NCBI GenBank assembly: GCA_048217285.1
Contig: DBFWVW010000091.1
Span: forward strand, 4,205 to 68,204
Origin: CAG-103 sp048217285
Lineage (GTDB): Bacteria; Bacillota; Clostridia; Oscillospirales; Oscillospiraceae
Reading direction: 5' to 3'
Length of the DNA stretch: 64,000 bases
In this document: in pieces, positions 56,076 through 64,000 of the stretch
How the letters are laid out: the number at the start of each line of letters is the position of its first letter
How positions within the stretch are numbered: position 1 is the first letter of the stretch
Translations under genes and position numbers: made by a program
Notes under the pieces: model-generated
What the model was told of the DNA's origin: nothing
What the model saw: only the letters and a program-made list of their open reading frames with translations
The model's database searches: none

Positions 56076-58904
56076 TTAACTTTCGAGTTCGTTTTTCAAA
56101 AATTGGCCGGTGTAGCTCTCGGCACAGCGCGCACAATCCTCCGGTGTGCCGGTAAAGACGATATTTCCTCCTGCATCGCCGCCTTCCAGGCCGAGGTCGA
56201 TGATATGGTCGGCCACTTTGATGACGTGCAGGTTGTGCTCAATGATCAGGACCGTATTGCCGGCGTCGGTCAGGCGATTGAGAATATCAATCAGGCGCGC
56301 GACGTCTGCCACATGCAGGCCGGTCGTCGGTTCGTCGAGGACGTAAATCGTCCGGCCGGTGCTGCGCTTGGAGAGCTCGGTCGCAAGCTTGATGCGCTGC
56401 GCCTCGCCGCCGGAGAGCGTCGTGGACGGTTGGCCGAGCTTGACATAGCCGAGGCCGACATCCATGAGCGTTTGCAGCCGGTCGCGGATCTTCGGCTGGT
56501 TCTGGAAAAACGCGAGTGCCTCCTCAACCGTCATATCCAGCACTTGCGCAATGTTCTTGCCCTTGTAGTGCACCTCGAGCGTTTCGCGGTTGTAGCGCTT
56601 GCCCTTGCAGACCTCGCATGGCACGTAGACATCCGGCAGGAAGTTCATCTCGATCTTCAGCAGACCGTCACCGGAGCAGGCCTCACAGCGGCCGCCGCGG
56701 ATGTTGAACGAAAAACGTCCTGCGCCGTAACCGCGCAGCTTCGCATCCTGCGTGGAGGCGAAAAGGCTGCGGATGTCGTCAAACAGGCCGGTATACGTCG
56801 CCGGATTGGAGCGTGGCGTGCGGCCGATGGGACTCTGATCAATATTGATGATCTTGTCCAGATACTCCACGCCGTCAATCCCGTCGCATTTCCCGGGACG
56901 GATCTTCGCGTGGTTGAGCTTTCCGACGAGCGTCTTATACAGCACCTCGTTGACGAGCGAGGACTTACCGCTGCCGGACACGCCGGTCACGCACGTCATG
57001 ACTCCCAGCGGGATCTCCACATCCACGTGCTTGAGGTTGTGCTCGGCCGCGCCGCGGATCATAAGCGCGTGACCGTTGCCGGTGCGGCGCCGTGCGGGCA
57101 CGGGGATCTTCTTTTTCCCGGACAGATACTGCCCGGTGATGGAACGCTCGCAGCGCGCGACCTCCTCCGGTGTGCCGGCGCAGACCACTTCTCCACCGTG
57201 CACGCCCGCACCTGGGCCGATGTCGATGAGATAGTCCGCCGCGCGCATGGTGTCCTCATCGTGCTCGACGACGATGAGCGTGTTGCCAAGGTCGCGCAGC
57301 TCGCGCAGCGTGGCCAGCAGTTTTTCATTGTCGCGCTGGTGCAGACCGATGGACGGCTCATCGAGAATATAGAGCACGCCCATGAGCGACGAACCGATCT
57401 GCGTCGCAAGCCGGATGCGCTGGCTCTCACCACCGGAGAGCGTGGACGCCGCGCGTGCAAGTGTCAGGTACTGCAGGCCGACACTCTGCAGGAAATGCAG
57501 CCGGGAGCGCACCTCTCGCAGAATGCTGTCGGCGATTTTGGCATCTTTCTCGCTCAGCTCGAGATGATCCAGGAATGCCAGCTCCTCCGTGATCGGCAGC
57601 GCGGTGAATTCTGAGATGTTCAGCCCGCCGACCGTGATGGCTAGCACCTCCGGGCGCAACCGCGCACCACGGCAATCCGGGCAGGCTGTCTCCGCCATGC
57701 AAGACTCGATCGACGCGCGCATGGCCTCACTCTGCGTCTCCTGATAGCGGCGCTCGAGGTTGCAGACGATGCCCTCAAACGGGCGGCGCAGCACGCCGGC
57801 GCCGCGGTTCGTATCATAGTGCAGCGTGAGCTCCTCGTCGCCCGTTCCGTAAAGCAGGATCTCACGCACGGCTTCCGGCAGATCGCCGATCGGTGTAGTA
57901 AGGTCGAAGTGATATTTTTCCGCAAGTGCCTCATAGTACATCCGGCTGATGCTCTCGCCCTTGACGCTGTTCCAGCCGCTGGCCATAACGCCGCCCTCAA
58001 CGAGAGACTTTGACGGATCCGGAATAATGAGCGCCGGATCGATGCGCAGCCGTGCGCCAAGGCCGCCGCAGGTCGGACAGGCGCCGTAGGGGCTGTTGAA
58101 TGAGAACATCCGCGGCGTGAGCTCCTCGATCGAGATACCACAGTCGTCGCAGGCGTAGTTCTGCGAGAAAAGGATCTCGCGCTTTTCCTCCGGGATATCC
58201 GCTAGTACAAGGCCGCCGGAGAGCGCGGACGCGATCTCCACAGCGTCCGTCAGGCGGCGGTTCTGATCCGGCCGGATGACAACGCGGTCAACCACAATCT
58301 CGATATTATGCTTGCGGTTTTTATCGAGCGGAATGACCTCCGTCAGGTCATAGATGCTGCCGTCGACCCGCACGCGGACATAACCGCCGCGGCGCGCATC
58401 GTCAAACACCTTCTGATGCTCGCCCTTTCTGGCGCGGACGACCGGGGCCAGAATCTGCACACGCGTCGCCTGCGGCAGCGCCGCGATCTGATCGACGATC
58501 TGGTCGACCGTCTGACGGCGAATCTCCTTGCCGCACTTCGGGCAGTGCGGCACGCCGACGCGCGCCCAGAGCAGACGCAGATAGTCGTAGATCTCCGTGA
58601 CCGTGCCAACGGTCGAGCGTGGATTTTTGCTTGTGGTCTTTTGATCGATGGAAATGGCCGGACTCATACCTTCGATAGAATCGACGTCCGGCTTGTCCAT
58701 CTGACCGAGAAACTGACGCGCATAGGACGACAGGCTCTCCATATAGCGCCGCTGGCCCTCGGCAAAAATGGTGTCAAACGCGAGGCTTGACTTGCCGGAG
58801 CCGGAAAGGCCGGTCATGACGACCAGCGCATCGCGCGGAATTTCCACATCAATGTTTTTGAGATTGTTCTCCCGCGCGCCTTTGATAACGATATGATCCC
58901 GCAT
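56076..58904 (-). CDS. uvrA: UvrABC excinuclease subunit A
   Basis: UvrA finds bulky DNA lesions and loads UvrB. The 942-residue protein has Walker A GLSGSGKSSLAF (about 32-43) and a second GVSGSGKSSLVN, zinc modules (CPKCGKE; CDDCG with CPTCGG; CEACSGDG with CEVCKGKRY), two LSGGEAQR/LSGGESQR signatures and EPSIGLHQRDN and EPTTGLHVAD Walker B segments. No uvrB is nearby. It follows the ybaK gene by 18 bases. Confidence 0.98.
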   Translation of the reverse strand: MRDHIVIKGARENNLKNIDVEIPRDALVVMTGLSGSGKSSLAFDTIFAEGQRRYMESLSSYARQFLGQMDKPDVDSIEGMSPAISIDQKTTSKNPRSTVGTVTEIYDYLRLLWARVGVPHCPKCGKEIRRQTVDQIVDQIAALPQATRVQILAPVVRARKGEHQKVFDDARRGGYVRVRVDGSIYDLTEVIPLDKNRKHNIEIVVDRVVIRPDQNRRLTDAVEIASALSGGLVLADIPEEKREILFSQNYACDDCGISIEELTPRMFSFNSPYGACPTCGGLGARLRIDPALIIPDPSKSLVEGGVMASGWNSVKGESISRMYYEALAEKYHFDLTTPIGDLPEAVREILLYGTGDEELTLHYDTNRGAGVLRRPFEGIVCNLERRYQETQSEAMRASIESCMAETACPDCRGARLRPEVLAITVGGLNISEFTALPITEELAFLDHLELSEKDAKIADSILREVRSRLHFLQSVGLQYLTLARAASTLSGGESQRIRLATQIGSSLMGVLYILDEPSIGLHQRDNEKLLATLRELRDLGNTLIVVEHDEDTMRAADYLIDIGPGAGVHGGEVVCAGTPEEVARCERSITGQYLSGKKKIPVPARRRTGNGHALMIRGAAEHNLKHVDVEIPLGVMTCVTGVSGSGKSSLVNEVLYKTLVGKLNHAKIRPGKCDGIDGVEYLDKIINIDQSPIGRTPRSNPATYTGLFDDIRSLFASTQDAKLRGYGAGRFSFNIRGGRCEACSGDGLLKIEMNFLPDVYVPCEVCKGKRYNRETLEVHYKGKNIAQVLDMTVEEALAFFQNQPKIRDRLQTLMDVGLGYVKLGQPSTTLSGGEAQRIKLATELSKRSTGRTIYVLDEPTTGLHVADVARLIDILNRLTDAGNTVLIIEHNLHVIKVADHIIDLGLEGGDAGGNIVFTGTPEDCARCAESYTGQFLKNELES

Positions 58905-58922
58905 GGGTGCCTCCGTAATTGC

Positions 58923-59414
58923 TTAGGATTCCATGGTCAGATCCGCCGTGGTCGCACGCACGAGCGCGATGAGCGCCTCCGGCGCGGTCTCGATCTGATA
59001 ACCGATCTTGCCGGCGCTGACAAGGATGGTCTCCTGTCCGAGTGCCTGTGCGGCAAAGACCGTGCGAAACTGCTTCTTCATGCCGACCGGCGAGCAGCCG
59101 CCGCGCACATAGCCCGTCAGGGGCGTAAGCTCGAAGACATGGAGCATGGCAACGGACTTCTCCCCCACGGCTTTTGCCGCTTTCTTGAGGTCGAGCTCGC
59201 ACGCGACCGGGATAACGAATACATACGGCGTTTTGCTCGCACCGCGGGCGACCAGTGTCTTAAACACCTTCGCCGGGTCCGTGCCCGTCATCTGCGCGAC
59301 GGTCACGCCATCCACCGCATCATCGCCGTGCGGATACGTGTGCGGCGTGTAGGGCACCTTCTTCTGCTCAAGCAGGCGCATGACATTCGTTTTTTCGATC
59401 GATGATTTTGCCAT
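58923..59414 (-). CDS. ybaK: Cys-tRNA(Pro)/Cys-tRNA(Cys) deacylase YbaK
   Basis: The 163-residue protein has the TIGR00011 YbaK pattern: NVMRLLEQKKVPYTPHTYPH, VFKTLVARG, IPVACELDLKKAAKA, LTGYVRGGCSPVGMKK and the end LTME. It hydrolyses Cys-tRNA-Pro. GGAGGG seven bases before the ATG at 59414 selects the start. Behind a perfect-spacing promoter it heads the ybaK-uvrA-recD2-comF-mreB run. Confidence 0.92.
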   Translation of the reverse strand: MAKSSIEKTNVMRLLEQKKVPYTPHTYPHGDDAVDGVTVAQMTGTDPAKVFKTLVARGASKTPYVFVIPVACELDLKKAAKAVGEKSVAMLHVFELTPLTGYVRGGCSPVGMKKQFRTVFAAQALGQETILVSAGKIGYQIETAPEALIALVRATTADLTMES

Positions 59415-59444
59415 GAGACATCCCTCCGCTGATAATAACACTTT

Positions 59445-59473
59445 ATTATATCCGATTTTTCGCATCGTTTCAA
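59445..59473 (-). promoter_or_regulatory. strong promoter of the ybaK-uvrA run
   Basis: On the minus strand, TTGAAA (59473-59468) and a perfect TATAAT (59450-59445) are 17 bp apart. Confidence 0.75.
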
Positions 59474-59493
59474 GGGATTTGACCGTAAAAGCA

Positions 59494-59521
59494 TTGCATG
59501 CGAGCGTAGGTATGCTATAAT
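59494..59521 (+). promoter_or_regulatory. promoter of gluQ
   Basis: TTGCAT (59494-59499) and TATAAT (59516-59521) with extended TGC, spacer 16 bp, 30 bases before the ATG. Confidence 0.65.
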
Positions 59522-59551
59522 GCACTCAGAAAATGACCGGAGGGATGACCA

Positions 59552-60493
59552 ATGCCGGATAACACGATCCGCGGCCGCTTTGCACCCAGCCCGAGCGGAC
59601 GGCTGCATCTGGGCAATATGCTGACGTTTCTGCTGGCATGGCTGGATGTGCGCGCGCTCGGTGGGACGATGGTATTCCGCCTTGAGGATCTTGACCCGGA
59701 GCGGAGCTGGGAGCGCTATGCCGAGCGCATGGCCGACGACCTGCTCTGGATCGGGCTTGACTGGGACGAAGGCTGGCGTCCCGGCTCTCAGGACTGCCGA
59801 CAGGGCACGCGCGCGGAGCGCTACACCGCCGCGCTGGACGCACTGACAGAGCGCGGCATGGTGTACGACTGCTACTGCAGCCGCGCCGAACGGCTGGCGG
59901 CCAGTGCACCGCACCCCGGCGAGCCGCGCGAGGCCGGCTGCCCCTGCCGGACACTGTCGGCACAGGAGATCCAGAAGCGCCTGAGTATGGGCCGTCATGC
60001 AGCCAAAAAGCTGGAGGTCACAGATGTGGATATCGCCTTCGTGGACGGGCACTATGGCCCGCAGAGAGCCGAACTTCGCCGCGGGCGAGATGACTTTCTC
60101 ATCCGGCGCTCGGACGGGGTGTTTGCCTATCAGCTGGCCGTGAGCGTAGATGATCTGGAGATGGGCATCACGCGCGTCGTGCGCGCACGTGATCTGCTCG
60201 ACTCCACGCCCCGGCAGATCTGGCTAATCGAAACACTCGGTGGCCATGTACCGGCGTATGCGCACGCACCGCTGCTCGTTGCGCCGGACGGCCGCAAGCT
60301 CTCCAAGCGCGAGGGGGACCTGAACATGGAGACCCTGCGCCAGAAATACACACCAGAACAGCTGACCGGAAAGCTCGCAAAACTTGCCGGCCTACGGCCA
60401 ACAGACGCGCCGGTGACGGCGACGGAGCTGGCAGTGGATTTTTCCTGGGACAAGGTCCCGCGGGCGGACATCCCGATTCCGGAGCATTTTTAA
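59552..60493 (+). CDS. gluQ: glutamyl-Q tRNA(Asp) synthetase
   Basis: The enzyme attaches glutamate to the queuosine base of tRNA-Asp. The 313-residue protein is the catalytic half of a glutamyl-tRNA synthetase: GRFAPSPSGRLHLGN (HIGH type), RLEDLDPER, the zinc-type cysteines CYCSRAE and CPC, VSVDDLEMGITRVVRARDLL (given as DDLEMGITRVVRARDL), and KLSKREGD (KMSKS type). The anticodon-binding domain is absent, as expected for GluQ. GGAGGG lies about ten bases before the ATG. Confidence 0.93.
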   Translation: MPDNTIRGRFAPSPSGRLHLGNMLTFLLAWLDVRALGGTMVFRLEDLDPERSWERYAERMADDLLWIGLDWDEGWRPGSQDCRQGTRAERYTAALDALTERGMVYDCYCSRAERLAASAPHPGEPREAGCPCRTLSAQEIQKRLSMGRHAAKKLEVTDVDIAFVDGHYGPQRAELRRGRDDFLIRRSDGVFAYQLAVSVDDLEMGITRVVRARDLLDSTPRQIWLIETLGGHVPAYAHAPLLVAPDGRKLSKREGDLNMETLRQKYTPEQLTGKLAKLAGLRPTDAPVTATELAVDFSWDKVPRADIPIPEHF

Positions 60494-60507
60494 TACGAAA
60501 TGTACAG

Positions 60508-60537
60508 TGGGCGCATCCAGACGGATGCGCCCATTTT
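60508..60537 (+). terminator. terminator after gluQ
   Basis: TGGGCGCATCC (60508-60518) pairs with GGATGCGCCCA (60523-60533), followed by TTTTC; the convergent gatD ends nine bases further on. Confidence 0.8.
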
Positions 60538-60545
60538 CTATACGA

Positions 60546-61289
60546 TTATTTTTTCAGCAGCCGGTCACGCATGGTGTTGTGCGCGGCGAGCTCGGCTGCA
60601 TCATCCAGCGGCTCGAGAGCCAGATCCGGATAACGCTGATGCAGCGCCGCTGTGAGCAGATGGTCACAAAACGCGGGGTTCTTCGGCAAAATTGGGCCGT
60701 GGCTGTACGTGCCGAACACATTGTGATAGCGCACACCCTCAAAGCCGTCCTCCCCATTGTTGCCACCGCCGACGAGCACCTTGCCGAGCGGCGACACACC
60801 GCTGCCGAGGTAGGTCTTTCCGCTGTGGTTTTCAAAGCCGACGACCGTGCTGCCGCCGGACTCCGGCAAACATTCAAAGAGAAAGTTTCCGATCATGCGT
60901 TCCCTGGAGCCGACGGTGTAATAATCAATTGCACCGATGAAATCGCACTGTTTGCCGTCCCACGTGCGGTAGTAGCTGCCGAGCATCTGGTAGCCGCCGC
61001 AGATGGTCAGAAACGTCTTACCATCGGCAATGGCGGCCTTGATCTCGGCCCCCTTCCCGGCGCGCAGATCGGACAGAAGCACCTCCTGCTCAAAATCCTG
61101 ACCGCCGCCGATGAAAAACAGGTCAAACTGCGTGAAATCCGCCTGTTCGCCGACTGTGACCTCGGTCACCTCGGCACCGATGCCGCGCCACTCCAGACGG
61201 CGGCGTATGCAGAGAATGTTGCCCCGGTCGCCATAGAGGTTCAGCAGGTCCGGGTACAGATGGCAGATGCGCAGCGTTTTCTCGTTCAT
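60546..61289 (-). CDS. gatD: lipid II isoglutaminyl synthase, glutaminase subunit GatD
   Basis: GatD is a CobB/CobQ-like glutaminase that supplies ammonia to MurT for amidation of D-glutamate in lipid II. The 247-residue protein has YPDLLNLYGDRGNI, GGGQDFEQ, the nucleophile in TICGGYQMLG, GFENHSG and the His in TYSHGPILPKNP. The ATG at 61289 overlaps the murT stop (ATGA), so the two are coupled. Confidence 0.94.
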   Translation of the reverse strand: MNEKTLRICHLYPDLLNLYGDRGNILCIRRRLEWRGIGAEVTEVTVGEQADFTQFDLFFIGGGQDFEQEVLLSDLRAGKGAEIKAAIADGKTFLTICGGYQMLGSYYRTWDGKQCDFIGAIDYYTVGSRERMIGNFLFECLPESGGSTVVGFENHSGKTYLGSGVSPLGKVLVGGGNNGEDGFEGVRYHNVFGTYSHGPILPKNPAFCDHLLTAALHQRYPDLALEPLDDAAELAAHNTMRDRLLKK

Positions 61290-62656
61290 TCCCAGAACTC
61301 CTTTCCGCCGAGCCGCTTTTGCAGCCGGCCGCGCAGGTCGAGCATGGACGTATACGTCGGCATAATGAACACCGGGTATTCGGACGCGCACATGGCGTCG
61401 ATCAACGGGTCATAGTCGTAAAATACCTGGATCTTTGCCTCATCCACCCCCGCATATTTCAAGCGCAGGCGCAGCTCATCGGCGCGTGTGCCGGACACCA
61501 GTATCTGCCGCAGGTGCTCACCCATGGCAGCAAGCCGCTCAAAGTCCGTGTCCCAGATCCATGAAATATCCGTGCCGTCGGCGTCCCGGTCGTTGAGACA
61601 GACGACAAACGTCGCGTCCTCGTTGAGCCCGGCAAGGTAGCGCATGGTCTGATTGCAGCCGGCCGGGTTTTTCACGAGCATCATGCGCCCGGGCGTGCCG
61701 CGCAGATCAAACTTCTCCATGCGGCCAAAGCCACAGCCAAACGTGCCGAGCGCGTGCACGATCGCCTCCGGCGTGAAGCCGAATGCATACAGCGCCGCCG
61801 CCGACCCGACGGCATTGTAAACGTTGTACGCCGCCGGCAGGTTGATGTGCACGGCGTATTCCTGCCCGCCGATGGACATGGTGACGTCGCTCGTATCCAC
61901 ACCGAGCGCCTGCACAGCTGTAACGGCGACCTGGGGCTCCTCACGGTGATAGCCGCACTTCGGGCAACGGAACGCGCCGAGATGGCCGTACGTGCGGTAG
62001 TCATAGATATACTCCGTTTTGCAGTGAATGCAGTGCGGCGCGTCGGAGATCTCCGTCAGGTCGTCGCCGCCGAGCGGTACGTTCACGCCGAAGCGCACAA
62101 CCGGATTCGGCACCTGTTCCGGGATGGAGGCAATAAGCGAACAGTCGGCATTGATGCATAGCGTGCTCTCCGGTGTGTGACGGATGCCCTCGAGAATGTT
62201 GTTGAGGGTATGCGTGATCTCGCCGTAGCGGTCAAGCTGGTCGCGGAACACATTCGTGGCCACAATGACTTCCGGCTTGAGATACTTCAGCACCGTTTTG
62301 GACGCGGCCTCGTCGCACTCAATGACGGCAAACTGGCACTTTGGCCGGCCGGTCAGGGTGCTGTGCATGGCAAACTCCGCCGTGATGCCGGAGATAAGGT
62401 TTGCGCCTGAGCGGTTGGCAAAATAATTGAGCCCCGCATCGGCGAACGCCTGCTCGATCATGCGGGAGCTGGTCGTTTTGCCGTTCGTACCGGTAACAAG
62501 GATCACGCGCACCCCCTGTGAGAGCACACCGAGCACCTGCGGGCATACCTTGAGCGCCACGCGCCCGGGAAACGCCGTACCGCCGCGGCGCAGCAGGCGC
62601 AGCAGAACGCGCGAGAGCTTACACAGCAATACTGCAAAAAAAGTTTGGATCTTCAT
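61286..62656 (-). CDS. murT: lipid II isoglutaminyl synthase, subunit MurT
   Basis: MurT is a Mur-ligase-like enzyme that activates the D-Glu alpha-carboxyl of lipid II. The 456-residue protein has an N-terminal hydrophobic patch, the ATP loop VTGTNGKTTSSRM, ECDEAA, TNVFRDQLDRYGE, the Cys4 zinc ribbon (CIHCKTEY and CPKCGYH) inserted in the Mur domain, typical of MurT, and a C-terminal DUF1727 domain (KNPAGCNQ). It precedes gatD. Confidence 0.95.
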   Translation of the reverse strand: MKIQTFFAVLLCKLSRVLLRLLRRGGTAFPGRVALKVCPQVLGVLSQGVRVILVTGTNGKTTSSRMIEQAFADAGLNYFANRSGANLISGITAEFAMHSTLTGRPKCQFAVIECDEAASKTVLKYLKPEVIVATNVFRDQLDRYGEITHTLNNILEGIRHTPESTLCINADCSLIASIPEQVPNPVVRFGVNVPLGGDDLTEISDAPHCIHCKTEYIYDYRTYGHLGAFRCPKCGYHREEPQVAVTAVQALGVDTSDVTMSIGGQEYAVHINLPAAYNVYNAVGSAAALYAFGFTPEAIVHALGTFGCGFGRMEKFDLRGTPGRMMLVKNPAGCNQTMRYLAGLNEDATFVVCLNDRDADGTDISWIWDTDFERLAAMGEHLRQILVSGTRADELRLRLKYAGVDEAKIQVFYDYDPLIDAMCASEYPVFIMPTYTSMLDLRGRLQKRLGGKEFWE

Positions 62657-62689
62657 TCGTTTGGGTCACTCCGTGAATATCGGCATCTG

Positions 62690-63880
62690 TCAGCAGATGC
62701 TCATTTTGACTGTTTTTCCGGCCAAGGTCAGCATATCGCGCAGCTCCTGAACAAGCTGAAGCTTGCGCTCAAAGCTGAACTCGGTATCCTGCTGGGCGAG
62801 GTTGCTCGCGTTGCCGAAGAGGACATTGACCTCCGTCGCCTCCTCAAGCAGCATGAGCGCAAACTTGGACGCGCCGTCCTTCATGTGGGCGAGCTCGAGC
62901 GTGTACATACCGTCGGCGAGGTAGTCCTTGATGCGCCCCATCGTCACGTTGATCGTAACGACCCCCTCGGTGGTCAGATCCACGCCGTGGATCTCGCTCA
63001 TCGGCGGGACCTCCTCCGTGCCGCTGCCGGGTAGTGTGCGCACCTTCACGCCCAGATAAGCCGCGACGGCGTTGGCCGTGCTGCCGCCGCAGACGATGTG
63101 TTTGCCGTCTTTGCCGAAGAACAGGCGCATGGTGCTCAGGTCGTCATCCTTGCTCTCAGGCGGGCCGATCATGACATTGACCGGGCAGCGCTCGCGCAGA
63201 CGCGCAACGACGACGGTCGTGTCATCGTGCATGGCATCCATGTCCAGCGTCTTGACGGTCGAGAGGATGCTGGCCGCCATGCGCTGCGAGGAGACAGTGG
63301 GCGAATAGTTGCGCAGGATGAAATCCTCAATGTCCTGCCGCGCCCAGCCGGCATCCGTCGTCATGCCGCGCCCGGCCTCCGACACCCCGTCGCTGAAGAG
63401 CACGAGCATATCGCCCACGTCAAAGTGCAGATGGCTCTCGTGCAATTCCTTTTCCTGAATAAAGTTCACGGAATAGTTGTATTTTGCGATCGCACCGTCA
63501 TGCACGAACACAGCGCTCGGATTGTCATACTGGATCAGGCGCACACGGCTGCCGGCCGTCTGCAGAATCGTGAAGGTCGCATAGGCGAGCTTGCGCTCCT
63601 TGCACATGGGCAGCGTCTCGGCTACGGTCGTGACGCACTCATCAATGGGCACATTGCCCTTGAGCATGGTCGTGAGCATGGTCGAGGTCAGCGTGGAGAG
63701 GATGTTCGCCTTGACGCCGCTTCCAAGGCCGTCGGAGAGGATGACCGTCGCGTCGGTGTCGTCCCATTCGAGCACGCACTGGTCGCCGCAGAGCGTCTCC
63801 CCGTTTTTGCTGCGGCTGATGACGCTGATGTCCCAGACCGTGTTCCTCCTGCAGTGATTCGTTCGTTTACGCATCATCAT
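62690..63880 (-). CDS. SpoIIE-family PP2C-like protein phosphatase
   Basis: The 396-residue protein has a PP2C/SpoIIE domain with metal-site aspartates: GDQCVLEWDD, LSDGLGSGVKAN, VLFSDGVSEAG and DDTTVVVARL. The C-terminal 150 residues (MRLFFGKDGKHIVCGGSTANAVAAY given as GKHIVCGGSTANAVAAY) are not part of SpoIIE itself. There are no membrane segments, so it is not the septal SpoIIE. Next to a probable sensory hydrogenase it may act in redox signalling, as in the hfs-type gene clusters. GAGG six bases before the ATG at 63880 selects the start; it overlaps the upstream gene by 14 bases. Confidence 0.82.
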   Translation of the reverse strand: MMMRKRTNHCRRNTVWDISVISRSKNGETLCGDQCVLEWDDTDATVILSDGLGSGVKANILSTLTSTMLTTMLKGNVPIDECVTTVAETLPMCKERKLAYATFTILQTAGSRVRLIQYDNPSAVFVHDGAIAKYNYSVNFIQEKELHESHLHFDVGDMLVLFSDGVSEAGRGMTTDAGWARQDIEDFILRNYSPTVSSQRMAASILSTVKTLDMDAMHDDTTVVVARLRERCPVNVMIGPPESKDDDLSTMRLFFGKDGKHIVCGGSTANAVAAYLGVKVRTLPGSGTEEVPPMSEIHGVDLTTEGVVTINVTMGRIKDYLADGMYTLELAHMKDGASKFALMLLEEATEVNVLFGNASNLAQQDTEFSFERKLQLVQELRDMLTLAGKTVKMSIC

Positions 63881-64000
63881 CGCCGTCCTCATCGAGCATG
63901 ATGGCTTCCTTCAGATCGTGCACAGCCACCTTGGTCTCCGCCGCCGTCTCGCCGAGCAGGCTCGCGATCTCGTGGACAATGCGCAGCTGGTTGGCAATGA
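63867..64000 (-). CDS. C-terminal fragment, probable PAS/[Fe-Fe] hydrogenase-like sensor protein
   Basis: Only 43 residues are inside the window (IANQLRIVHEIASLLGETAA, then KVAVHDLKEAI and an acidic end). The helical segment with ASLLGETAAETK is what I know from the end of sensory [Fe-Fe] hydrogenase-like proteins that precede SpoIIE-type phosphatases in Clostridia. The assignment rests on this short stretch and on the neighbour, so it is tentative. Its stop lies at 63867-63869, inside the phosphatase gene. Confidence 0.45.
   Translation of the reverse strand, partial: IANQLRIVHEIASLLGETAAETKVAVHDLKEAIMLDEDGDDDA

Noticed and set aside
1..64000. tRNA, rRNA, tmRNA, SRP RNA or riboswitch
   Set aside because: None of the characteristic conserved sequences was noticed on either strand by reading; a covariance-model scan would be needed to exclude small RNAs.

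Overview
The window looks like the chromosome of an anaerobic, endospore-forming Clostridia bacterium with moderately high GC, probably of the Oscillospiraceae/Ruminococcaceae type. This rests on gene content, not on a database match. A complete spoIIIA operon (AA to AH), spoIVA, a cwlD-like amidase, a SigH-like sigma factor and a SpoIIE-family phosphatase show sporulation capacity. A pyrophosphate-type phosphofructokinase, several radical-SAM or Fe-S proteins and the tail of a probable sensory hydrogenase fit anaerobic metabolism. An SLH-domain surface protein and a MurT/GatD lipid II amidation pair fit a Gram-positive envelope. I see no rRNA or tRNA genes, no CRISPR array, no complete insertion sequence and no prophage.

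Layout. 1-9.7 kb (+): ruvB tail, sigH, two small Cys-motif proteins, trmK-NIF3, spoIVA behind a near-consensus sigma-E promoter, an aminotransferase, cwlD-radA and a Xer-type recombinase. 9.7-12.3 kb (-): class II aldolase followed by a degenerate P-type ATPase-like protein, divergent from a PPi-phosphofructokinase (+) across an AT-rich control region. 13.8-20.2 kb: ABC-F ATPase, RlmCD-type methyltransferase with gene debris behind it, secG, a TIGR01440 protein divergent from a DUF3048 lipoprotein, and an internally deleted PatB/MalY aminotransferase. 20.2-23.6 kb (-): rpe-recR and RNase J-ArsC-like. 23.8-28.1 kb: YbaK-like protein, HMA-type P-ATPase with DUF6110 partner, and tyrS. 28.1-37.6 kb (-): a long housekeeping run Asp23-nusB-xseA-xseB-ispA, then dxs-tlyA-nadK-argR-recN and a C_GCAxxG_C_C protein. 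37.7-41.3 kb: a repeat-rich BspA-like LRR/SLH surface protein, an unusual 500 bp intergenic region and a small XRE regulator. 41.4-46.0 kb (-): spoIIIAA-AH. 46.1-49.9 kb: DUF1015 and glpK (-), divergent from a monoacylglycerol-lipase-like hydrolase (+) around a perfect 17 bp palindrome. 50.0-59.4 kb (-): YbaK, uvrA, a small membrane protein, recD2, comF and an MreB paralogue, then a frameshifted TIGR01212 radical SAM gene and an AT-rich orphan. 59.5-64 kb: gluQ (+), then gatD, murT, SpoIIE-like phosphatase and a hydrogenase C-terminus (-).

Working together. sigH, spoIVA, cwlD and spoIIIA serve the sporulation programme. Aldolase and PPi-PFK are divergent glycolytic partners. dxs and ispA feed isoprenoid and undecaprenyl carriers. 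murT/gatD amidate lipid II. recN, xseA/B, recR, recD2, uvrA, radA and ruvB form a dense set of DNA repair genes. The hydrolase and glpK could form a small glycerol-release and glycerol-capture module. The main oddities are the catalytically dead P-type ATPase homologue, the 933 bp internal duplication in the LRR/SLH gene, the A7-tract frameshift in the TIGR01212 gene, the patB deletion, the shared palindrome between glpK and the lipase gene, and two small ORFs upstream of the surface protein.
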